From contig UCIT01000007.1 of assembly GCA_900472625.1 (NCBI GenBank), positions 248,001-312,000 on the forward strand: a stretch of DNA of 64,000 nucleotides. Direction: 5' to 3'. Below are positions 21,854 to 28,046 of this stretch, one piece after another (the stretch's first letter is position 1; each line of letters opens with the position of its first letter). This DNA is from Hyphomicrobiales bacterium. Its GTDB lineage: Bacteria; Pseudomonadota; Alphaproteobacteria; Rhizobiales; Rhizobiaceae. The notes under the pieces are model-generated. The model had not been told where the DNA came from. It worked only from the letters and a program-made list of their open reading frames with translations, and ran no database searches. A program made the position numbers and the translations under genes.

Positions 21854-23242
21854 ATGACCATCACCCTGCATGAAGGCGATAGCCGCCAAGTCCTTCGCGA
21901 GATGATCGAGCGCGGTGAGTTCGTCGACTCCTGCGTCTGCGATCCGCCGTATGGTCTCGTCAGCGTCACCAAGCGTTTTGGCAAGGAGGGAGCGGCACCG
22001 GCCAAGGAAGGTCGCGACGGTCTTTATGCTCGCCAGTCCAGGGGTTTCATGGGGCAGCTTTGGGACGGCACGCAGATCGAGCGCGATCCTGAGTTCTGGA
22101 AGCTCGTCTTCGCCGTGATGAAGCCCGGCGCCTATATCGTGGCATTCTCGTCGAGCCGGACCTATGGTTACATGCAGGTCGCCATGGAGCAGGCTGGCTT
22201 CATCACGCATCCGATGATCGGCTGGACCTTTTCGAGCGGTTTCCCCAAGGCGCACAACGCTTCCCGTGCGATCGACCAGGCGCTTGGGTTGAAGGGCGGC
22301 AAGAAAGCCACTGGTGAACCTGTCCGTCGCCTTCGACCAGGAGCTGATCAGAACAAGGACGGTTCGTGGGAGAAGCTTGACGATCGCGAATATCAGCCGG
22401 GCGTATACGAGCCCGTTTCCGAAGAGGCTATTGAGTGGGAGGGTTGGCACTACGGTGGCCAGGCTCGAAAGCCAGCGATGGAACCGATCTATGTTGGCCA
22501 GAAGCCATTCAGCGAGAAGAATGGCGCCCTGAACATCCTGAAACACGGCGTTGGCGCGGTGAATATTGACGGGTGCCGGGTACCGACGGACGAAAGCACA
22601 CGCCGGAAAGGCTCTGCTGACATGGGATATCATGGCGGATTGAGTTCTGAGAGCTACCTAACCGGCAGTGATGCAGGGCGCTGGCCAGCGAACCTGATCC
22701 ATGACGGCTCAGATGAGGTCATCGCACTCTTCCCAGACAGCGCCGGTCAGCGCGGCGATCTAAAGTCCCACGGCAGCCCGCGACAATCGCCCAACGGCAT
22801 ATACAATGGCATGCGACCGGCCCTCGACCACCAGGCACGCAACGACAGCGGCTCAGCAGCGCGTTTCTTCGAGTCCTATCCGTTCGAGGGCAAGCCGATC
22901 TTCCATTTTCCCAAAGCGAACTCCAAGGATCGCGCTGGCAGCAAGCACCCTACGGTGAAGCCCATCGCACTCATGCGCTCGCTGATACGCCACGTCACGC
23001 CACCAGGGGGTCGCACGCTCGATCCTTTCGCCGGCAGCGGGACGACAGGTCAGGCAGCTCGTGAGGAAGGCGTGGGGGCTGTTCTCATCGAGCGCGAGCC
23101 TCAGTTCGCGAACGACATCCGACGACGGCTCGGATTGCCTTCCCCTACGGACAGCCTGTTTGACGACCTACTCGGCGAAGCTTTGCCCACCTATTCAACA
23201 AACAGTGGATTAACTGCTGATTTTGAGGATCTGCTCGGATGA
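21854..23242 (+). CDS. Beta-class DNA methyltransferase with two F(D/E)DLLG tags
   Basis: 462 residues, AGGA 5 nt before the ATG. Motif IV DPPYG near the N-terminus (CVCDPPYGLVS) and motif I-like DPFAGSGTTGQAA near the C-terminus: the permuted order of beta-class N6-adenine/N4-cytosine methylases. The middle carries the target-recognition region with GALNILKHGVGAVNIDGCR. The enzyme core ends around residue 430; the tail then holds SLFDDLLGE (23159-23176), a linker and a final DFEDLLG (23222-23239). The linker codons contain an operator-like sequence (copy 15). Second orphan methylase in the cluster. Confidence 0.88.
   Translation: MTITLHEGDSRQVLREMIERGEFVDSCVCDPPYGLVSVTKRFGKEGAAPAKEGRDGLYARQSRGFMGQLWDGTQIERDPEFWKLVFAVMKPGAYIVAFSSSRTYGYMQVAMEQAGFITHPMIGWTFSSGFPKAHNASRAIDQALGLKGGKKATGEPVRRLRPGADQNKDGSWEKLDDREYQPGVYEPVSEEAIEWEGWHYGGQARKPAMEPIYVGQKPFSEKNGALNILKHGVGAVNIDGCRVPTDESTRRKGSADMGYHGGLSSESYLTGSDAGRWPANLIHDGSDEVIALFPDSAGQRGDLKSHGSPRQSPNGIYNGMRPALDHQARNDSGSAARFFESYPFEGKPIFHFPKANSKDRAGSKHPTVKPIALMRSLIRHVTPPGGRTLDPFAGSGTTGQAAREEGVGAVLIEREPQFANDIRRRLGLPSPTDSLFDDLLGEALPTYSTNSGLTADFEDLLG
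23195..23209 (+). promoter_or_regulatory. Operator-like repeat, copy 15 (inside a gene)
   Basis: TCAAC-AAACA-GTGGA inside TATTCAAC ... GTGGATTA. The only good copy in coding sequence; it encodes the non-conserved linker between the two tags of the methyltransferase, suggesting that the tag-linker-tag tail arose by fusion across an intergenic operator. Confidence 0.6.
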
Positions 23243-23532
23243 AAGTTGATTGGAAGCGCGAGAACCGACCAAGCGGCAATTGGCCGATCGGGACCAAGGT
23301 TACCTACGCCGACGCCTGGGGTCACAACCCGGTCGATGGTCGTGTGATCAGCCATTACGCCAATGAGCACAACATCCTGGTCGAAGACGTCCGTGGCGTC
23401 CGTCACTTCGGCCAGACCTGGCGGATTACGAGCGGTCTGCCGGTCCAGGACATGTTCGACGACTTGCTCGGCGACGTCCCGCCAGCTCGCGCACCCCAAC
23501 CTTCCAGCGATTTTGAGGATCTACTCGGATGA
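23239..23532 (+). CDS. Small SH3-like protein with two F(D/E)DLLG tags
   Basis: 97 residues, ATGA overlap. Body (NWPIGTKVTYADAWGHNPVD ... NILVEDVRGVRHFGQTWRI) looks like a small beta barrel. The tail holds DMFDDLLGD (23455-23472), a Pro/Ala linker and a terminal DFEDLLG (23512-23529), the same double-tag layout as the preceding methylase. Function unknown. Confidence 0.7.
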   Translation: MKVDWKRENRPSGNWPIGTKVTYADAWGHNPVDGRVISHYANEHNILVEDVRGVRHFGQTWRITSGLPVQDMFDDLLGDVPPARAPQPSSDFEDLLG

Positions 23533-23750
23533 TCGAGAACAATGGCCCGTGCCAACACATCACCTGCGACGACTGTGGTGACGAGCTCGCCGATTTCCAC
23601 CGGACGGAATTTTGGTCGATGCTCGCTGACGGCAAGGAACGCCAGTGGACGTTCGAGCAGGACGACCGCGGTCTCTGGGAACACTTCTGCCCTACCTGCC
23701 GTCCCAAGGAAGGTCGGCTGCAGCGCGCTCGGAGGATGTTCGGGCTATGA
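23529..23750 (+). CDS. Small zinc-ribbon protein
   Basis: 73 residues. Two knuckles, CDDCGDEL and CPTCRPK, with an upstream CQH, likely bind one or two zincs; C-terminal basic helix (RLQRARRMF). Lacks the tag. Coupled to its neighbours by 4-nt overlaps. Confidence 0.65.
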   Translation: MIENNGPCQHITCDDCGDELADFHRTEFWSMLADGKERQWTFEQDDRGLWEHFCPTCRPKEGRLQRARRMFGL

Positions 23751-24271
23751 AGAAGCGGCTTTCACTAGCATTCACCGGCCACCGTCCCGATAAACTTGGC
23801 GGATATGGCCACGCGGCGCACCGTCGTCTTGTCGTTCTTGCCAGGCAGGTCATCATCGCGATTGATCCCGATGAGGTGATCAGCGGCATGGCTCTTGGGT
23901 GGGATCAAGCCGTGGCGCAAGCTGCGATCGATCTCAGCGTGCCGTTTGTCGCAGCGATACCATTCCGAGGCCAGGATTCCCGCTGGCGATCGGATTCCCG
24001 GCAGGTCTACGAACGCCTGCTAGGGGAAGCCAAGGGCAGCGTGCTGATATTCGACGGCCAGCCTAGCGATGCCGAAGTTCCGCGCGCCATGCAAAAACGC
24101 AACGAATGGATGGTCGATAACTCCGATCGCCTCATTGCTCTCTGGAACGGAACATCAGGCGGTACCGCCAATTGCGTTCGATACGCCGAGCGCCGTGGCA
24201 AGCAGATCGACAACCTTTGGGGATGCCACGAATCCAACCTCCCCCTCTCGACCTGGTGGATGCTGACATGA
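23747..24271 (+). CDS. SLOG-domain (YpsA/DUF1273-like) protein
   Basis: 174 residues from ATG 23747. Rossmann-like SLOG pattern: LAFTGHRPDKLGGYG at the N-terminus, then VISGMALGWDQAVAQAA (the Gly-x-Ala-x-Gly-x-Asp signature), VPFVAAIPFRGQDSRW and a DRLIALWNGTSGGTAN segment. SLOG proteins bind nucleotides or their derivatives and are common in phages and defence systems. The ligand here is unknown. Confidence 0.8.
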   Translation: MKKRLSLAFTGHRPDKLGGYGHAAHRRLVVLARQVIIAIDPDEVISGMALGWDQAVAQAAIDLSVPFVAAIPFRGQDSRWRSDSRQVYERLLGEAKGSVLIFDGQPSDAEVPRAMQKRNEWMVDNSDRLIALWNGTSGGTANCVRYAERRGKQIDNLWGCHESNLPLSTWWMLT

Positions 24272-24486
24272 TCAGCGACCCGCAAGTCCGTGAACGTGCC
24301 GAGGTGCCCCGTGGATACCGCGGGCTCGGTCGCTGCATCCGTGAGAGCCACAGCGGCAAGGCCTTCCTCTTCGAGTATTACGGGGAGGAACTGTGGATTC
24401 CCAAGAAGACGTTGGTCAAAGCTGAGGGTGGCTATTGGACGCCCATGTGGGCCATCGAAAGCGCTCAGAGATTTTCCCGTAGCTGA
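24268..24486 (+). CDS. Small unknown protein
   Basis: 72 residues from ATG 24268, overlapping the SLOG stop. Predicted compact beta structure (GKAFLFEYYGEELWIPKKTL), similar to small proteins that end in a WIPKS-like motif in other phages. Function unknown. Confidence 0.6.
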   Translation: MISDPQVRERAEVPRGYRGLGRCIRESHSGKAFLFEYYGEELWIPKKTLVKAEGGYWTPMWAIESAQRFSRS

Positions 24487-24507
24487 TTTGATGATAATCC
24501 ACTGCCC

Positions 24508-24798
24508 ATGGCAGACGTTTATCAAAAGAAGTATCGCTGGCGCCGGACACAGCTCGATGCGAACGACCCGCCAACCGACTTTGATTTCATAGGCTTTGAC
24601 GGTGACCAGTCATTCGCCAGGATCCAATTCGACCGAACCAGCCATATGAAAATTGGCCTATGGAAGTGGAACAGCATCCACATTCCGTGGGTCCGGAGAC
24701 ACATTCTTCCGCACAACGGTTGGGGTGAGAACGCGCTAGACGCGGCTCGCCTCGCTGAAGAGCATTACGACCGTCTCAAAGAGCTGCACGGCCGCTAG
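24508..24798 (+). CDS. Small unknown protein, last gene of the rightward arm
   Basis: 96 residues; no clear ribosome-binding site. Aromatic, with paired Trp (KYRWRRTQL, LWKWNSIHIPWVRRH). Weaker coding support than its neighbours. The arm ends here. Confidence 0.55.
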   Translation: MADVYQKKYRWRRTQLDANDPPTDFDFIGFDGDQSFARIQFDRTSHMKIGLWKWNSIHIPWVRRHILPHNGWGENALDAARLAEEHYDRLKELHGR

Positions 24799-24973
24799 CT
24801 AGCACCCGCCTTCCACATGAATTGTCGTGTAAAAACAATCTGAGAGCGTTGGTTAACAAATACTAAATGTGGGAGGCTGTAATTCACGCGCGGCTGGTGT
24901 ATTATCGCGTCGCTCTCACTTCGATTCAGTCACGATAGGCAATGCCTAGATCGGACTGTAGTGTGAAAGTGCA

Positions 24974-25004
24974 CCTTCTCACCCGTCGCAACCGGATGAG
25001 AAGG
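24974..25004. terminator. Hairpin between convergent arms
   Basis: CCTTCTCA (24974-24981) / TGAGAAGG (24997-25004), 8-bp perfect stem, 15-nt loop, no T tract. The stretch 24799-25271 has no long ORF. It contains this stem, a possible 30-codon membrane peptide and a second hairpin, as expected between converging transcription units. It could also be the start of a small RNA. Confidence 0.45.
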
Positions 25005-25039
25005 GCTGATCGTCAACGCGTGAATAGGAAAAAACGCAT

Positions 25040-25132
25040 ATGCAGTACGACAGACTACTCCGAACCATCTTGATGGTCCGAACGATCATCATTGTCATCC
25101 TCGATCTCTACGATCGACTAAGACTGAGATGA
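25040..25132 (+). CDS. Possible 30-residue hydrophobic peptide
   Basis: ATG 25040 to TGA 25132, with AGGA about 9 nt upstream. Sequence has a central membrane-like stretch (TIIIVILDLYDRLRL) and several Arg. In an otherwise empty convergent gap. Could be a toxin-like or regulatory peptide, or chance; support is weak. Confidence 0.3.
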   Translation: MQYDRLLRTILMVRTIIIVILDLYDRLRLR

Positions 25133-25225
25133 CTTCCCCTGTGTGCCGTTAACGTCGCGTTAACAAGCCGTTTATCGGCCAAAATGACGCAAGCGTCAAG
25201 TTAAAACTATTAAAGCTTGAGAACC

Positions 25226-25252
25226 GTAGTCGGCGCCAGTGGTGCCGGCTAC
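25226..25252 (-). terminator. Terminator of the leftward late arm
   Basis: GTAGTCGGC (25226-25234) / GCCGGCTAC (25244-25252), 9-bp stem with one wobble, placed 20 nt past the stop of the last late gene; the - strand continues into a T-rich tract. Confidence 0.55.
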
Positions 25253-25271
25253 CCCGCAATTAAACGATAAT

Positions 25272-25808
25272 TCAGCGGATCGCAAAGACCGTTATCGTCC
25301 ACTTATATTTGACCAGCAGCGTCAGGGCGGGCGTGTAGACGGTGAGCGACAGTTCGCCGTCCTTAAGGCACTTGGGAATCCCGAACAGATAATCATCGGG
25401 CGTAGCTGGCGGGACGATCTCGATGATGTCGCCGACCTTCAGTCCAGGGCAAGCCTTCTTGAACGGCTTCGGCCCACCGATTGCGACGATACCACCGACC
25501 TCGATCTCGACAGAACCAAGCGGCACGCGTTCAGCCTTCCGCTGAGCGATATCGCGGACAGCGTTGAGCTCATCATCAGTTGCGAGCGACGGCAGCCCTT
25601 CTTTCAAGGCTGCGATGTCAGCGTCATGCTTGCGGATGGTCGCCTGCAGCTCGTCGATCTCTTCGGCCGACAGGGTAACAGCCTTCTCCGTCTGTCCGGA
25701 CTGCGCGGCCGTCTGCATCAGCAACTGACGTTGCATCATCGCGTTGCGCCGAGCCAGCGGCCAGGAGCTCGACGGGCTCACGGGAAGATCTCGCTGCGTG
25801 TCAGCCAA
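25272..25808 (-). CDS. Coiled-coil protein, last gene of the late arm
   Basis: 178 residues. Coiled coil at about 40-75 (AEEIDELQATIRKHDADIAALK), then a beta-rich C-terminal domain (LGSVEIEVGGIVAIGGPKPF ... YLFGIPKCLKDGELSL ... YKWTITVFAIR). No signal peptide or membrane helix. Overlaps the membrane protein gene at 25778-26212 by 31 nt. Not recognised; a lysis or virion accessory role is suggested only by position. Confidence 0.65.
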   Translation of the reverse strand: MADTQRDLPVSPSSSWPLARRNAMMQRQLLMQTAAQSGQTEKAVTLSAEEIDELQATIRKHDADIAALKEGLPSLATDDELNAVRDIAQRKAERVPLGSVEIEVGGIVAIGGPKPFKKACPGLKVGDIIEIVPPATPDDYLFGIPKCLKDGELSLTVYTPALTLLVKYKWTITVFAIR

Positions 25809-26212
25809 AACGGATGGCAGCGGTTATAAATCTCGGCGAACGTGGCATTGGCCACCTGCTCTACCGTGGCGTCGATCACATAAGGAAACGTCAGTTGCGT
25901 GCCGAGCGGCCGCGATGCTGTCGGGTTCGGATTCTGAATTTCAACACGCAATTGGCGGAAAGCCGAGCCTGGCTCACCGAAGAACCATGCAGCACCTTGC
26001 GGCTCGCACTGACGAAGTTTCGTGAACTTGAAGACCACCTTGCTCTTGCTTTCCTCGGCGCGCTCGATCGAAACGATCTTGAACTTCGAGTAGACCGGAA
26101 ACCACTTGGTTTCGATCCACGGGCCGAACGTGAAGAACGCGATCAAAAGGATGGCGACGGCCGTCGTCGTCAGTCCGAAATTGAGCAAGCGTTGTGAGAT
26201 TGATCGGTTCAT
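25778..26212 (-). CDS. Membrane-anchored protein, conserved cassette gene B (phage 1)
   Basis: 144 residues from ATG 26212, whose ATGA overlaps the stop of gene A; the longer in-frame start at 26278 lies over gene A. N-terminal membrane helix (GLTTTAVAILLIAFFTF), then a periplasmic domain (GPWIETKWFPVYSKFKIVSI ... RQCEPQGAAWFFGEPGS ... RCHPFWLTRSEIFP). The phage 2 gene at 58738-59190 encodes the same framework (GPxIETeYFPV, RCHPFW, FFP end), also directly downstream of a coiled-coil/membrane gene. Conserved pair; function unknown, probably lysis- or envelope-related. Confidence 0.75.
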   Translation of the reverse strand: MNRSISQRLLNFGLTTTAVAILLIAFFTFGPWIETKWFPVYSKFKIVSIERAEESKSKVVFKFTKLRQCEPQGAAWFFGEPGSAFRQLRVEIQNPNPTASRPLGTQLTFPYVIDATVEQVANATFAEIYNRCHPFWLTRSEIFP

Positions 26213-26571
26213 GGGGAAAGTCCACCTTTGATGATGAAGGTCGCGAAGCCCACCAGGATCGCGGACATGAAGACCCACAGTCCCTTAGCGCCAATTCCAC
26301 GCATGTCCTTGATTTCTTCGCGGGTGTCCTTGATCTGCCCCTCCATACGGTCAAGACGGGCATAAAGCGCTTTGTCGCGCTCATCTTCGCGGGCTTCGGT
26401 GATAGCTCGCTCTTGGGCGAGCGATTCCAGGTGCTCTACGCGACGACTGATTGCCGCCGTTTGAAGAGCTAACTCCGAGATCGAGTTCCCCTGGTTGGAC
26501 ACAAATCGTTCCAATTCTTCCAGTCGGCGCCGATCATCCCTTGCGAACTCGCTGTGGTCAGTTGGCGCCAT
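26209..26571 (-). CDS. Coiled-coil membrane protein, XhlA-like cassette gene A (phage 1)
   Basis: 120 residues. Long N-terminal coiled coil (DDRRRLEELERFVSNQGNSI ... DRMEGQIKDTREEI) and one C-terminal membrane helix (GLWVFMSAILVGFATFIIKG), the layout of XhlA-type haemolysin/holin-associated proteins. Forms an overlapping pair with gene B. Separated from the holin at 27326 by a rightward gene that seems to have been inserted. Confidence 0.7.
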   Translation of the reverse strand: MAPTDHSEFARDDRRRLEELERFVSNQGNSISELALQTAAISRRVEHLESLAQERAITEAREDERDKALYARLDRMEGQIKDTREEIKDMRGIGAKGLWVFMSAILVGFATFIIKGGLSP

Positions 26572-26649
26572 TGATCTGACCCGAATATGCGTTGCATGTG
26601 AGTTTCATCGAGGTCCTTGCCGGCATCAGATCACCTTATAGGACCATAT

Positions 26650-26664
26650 ACCACATTTAGTTGA
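26650..26664 (+). promoter_or_regulatory. Operator-like repeat, copy 16
   Basis: CCAC-ATTTA-GTTGA followed by TTA; upstream of the inserted rightward gene at 26768. Shares the CCAC substitution and ATTTA spacer with copy 5. Confidence 0.6.
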
Positions 26665-26767
26665 TTATGGAATAGGTCAACACCTCATCTGCGAAAACCA
26701 ACCGGTCTTGTGCCGCACCCTTTGATCCTCCATATCAACCGTCGGATGCAGTTTGGAAGGGTGACAG

Positions 26768-27325
26768 ATGAGCACATCAGAGACTGACGAATTCGAAGTT
26801 ATGGCCTGCCCTTGTGGCGCGGGCTTAGTCATGAAGTATGTGACAACCTACGAGAATGCTTGGAGCGGCGCTGACACGACCTACGGGATTAGCTGTCATA
26901 AGTGCTCGAAAGAATGGTCGGCTGGCCGGGGTCATCTGACACACCTTGAGGACGATCGGGCCAACACATCCTTATTCAGAACCCTGATGGATGCCGAAGA
27001 CGCGATAACGAAATTCATGGAACCTGAGATCGACGCGTATTTCGCCAACCCGAAATTCAGGGACATGGCCAAGGTGCAGCGCGAAATGATGCGCCTTTCG
27101 CTGTCACCGAGAGATATTCGCAACTTCCGGATAGGACGAGCCCAGGGGAAAAGGTATTCCGAGCTCTGCCGACCGTTTAAAAACAGATCTTGGCTGACGT
27201 CACTGGCGAGTGGCGTGGGGAAGGCCGAAGAGCTGAGCGCGCTCTGCGATGCTCGGGAAGCTGCGATTGCCGCCTATGAAACGCACAACGTTCGCAAAAT
27301 TCACTTCCCTGCAGATCGCCGGTAG
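26768..27325 (+). CDS. Rightward zinc-ribbon protein inserted in the late operon
   Basis: 185 residues, GGAAGGG upstream. N-terminal zinc ribbon: ACPCGAGLV and SCHKCSKEW, then a helical domain without recognised motifs. It runs against all surrounding late genes, between the holin and the XhlA-like gene, and has its own operator copy. It looks like a moron acquired as an independent, separately regulated unit. Confidence 0.75.
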   Translation: MSTSETDEFEVMACPCGAGLVMKYVTTYENAWSGADTTYGISCHKCSKEWSAGRGHLTHLEDDRANTSLFRTLMDAEDAITKFMEPEIDAYFANPKFRDMAKVQREMMRLSLSPRDIRNFRIGRAQGKRYSELCRPFKNRSWLTSLASGVGKAEELSALCDAREAAIAAYETHNVRKIHFPADRR

Positions 27326-27718
27326 TCAGCGTCCCGATCGGCTCTTGATGGCGCTAGCGATCGTGTTTGCGATCGTCTCCGCACCCTTCGAGACAAAGTA
27401 AAAGCCGATCACGGTCATAACGATGAAGGTGACCTGTTGGCCAGGGTATGGCGTGACGCCTAAGCGGAGCACGCTGTCCCAAACGATGATCTTGAACACG
27501 TAGGCTGCCACCGACAACCCCATGATGTTCCGCGGACTCCACCATCGATCGGAGACGGCAGCCTGCAGCACGACGTCGCGCTTGGCTTCAAGGTTGGAGA
27601 TCTCGACGTCGGCCGCGATCCTGGTCTTGTCTGTGTCAGCTTCAAGCTTCCGCTTGTAGGCGTCGGTCAGAGCGCCAGTGATCGCGTTCAGTGGGTTGAG
27701 CCAGGAGAAGAGCCCCAT
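27326..27718 (-). CDS. Holin-like membrane protein (3TM phage holin type)
   Basis: 130 residues. N-terminal amphipathic/basic helix (WLNPLNAITGALTDAYKRKL), a charged coiled region, a WWSPRNIMGLSVAAYVFKII segment and further hydrophobic helices (VTFIVMTVIGFYFVSKG). The pattern fits the 3TM holin superfamily that permeabilises the inner membrane or controls endolysin timing. Immediately downstream in the operon of fibre genes and 3.5 kb from the GH19 endolysin. Confidence 0.75.
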   Translation of the reverse strand: MGLFSWLNPLNAITGALTDAYKRKLEADTDKTRIAADVEISNLEAKRDVVLQAAVSDRWWSPRNIMGLSVAAYVFKIIVWDSVLRLGVTPYPGQQVTFIVMTVIGFYFVSKGAETIANTIASAIKSRSGR

Positions 27719-27722
27719 CGTC

Positions 27723-28043
27723 TTACTCCGAGGTTGGCCAAGAGAACTGAGGCAGCTCGTTCAGGAAGTCTTGAACAGTGGGCTGTTCGCGCTGCTGTGC
27801 GATGACCTTGCGCAGTTCTTCGTTGGCGTAGGTCCATACGTTTGAACGCCAGGTAAACAACGCCTGAGCCTCAGAATCGTAACGTGGGTTCGCGTCACCA
27901 CGATACGACGTGGCCGAAGCGATCGAGTCGTAGCCGCGCTCCTGAGCCTTCGCATCCATGAAAGCCTGCACGGCATTGGCATAGACGGATTGGGACGCTG
28001 GCTTTTCGCCCGGCTTGAGCACATTTCCCCAGAAAGTCGGCAT
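27723..28043 (-). CDS. Small protein after the fibre gene
   Basis: 106 residues, GGAG upstream. Helical, with Trp/Tyr/Asp clusters (YDSIASATSYRGDANPRYDS ... FTWRSNVWTYANEEL). Placed directly after the LamG fibre; similar small proteins next to fibres aid folding or attachment. Not recognised by family. Confidence 0.65.
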   Translation of the reverse strand: MPTFWGNVLKPGEKPASQSVYANAVQAFMDAKAQERGYDSIASATSYRGDANPRYDSEAQALFTWRSNVWTYANEELRKVIAQQREQPTVQDFLNELPQFSWPTSE

Positions 28044-28046
28044 GGC

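Noticed and set aside
25239..25829. Rightward 196-codon ORF
   Set aside because: Antisense of the coiled-coil gene at 25272-25808 and would begin within the late terminator.
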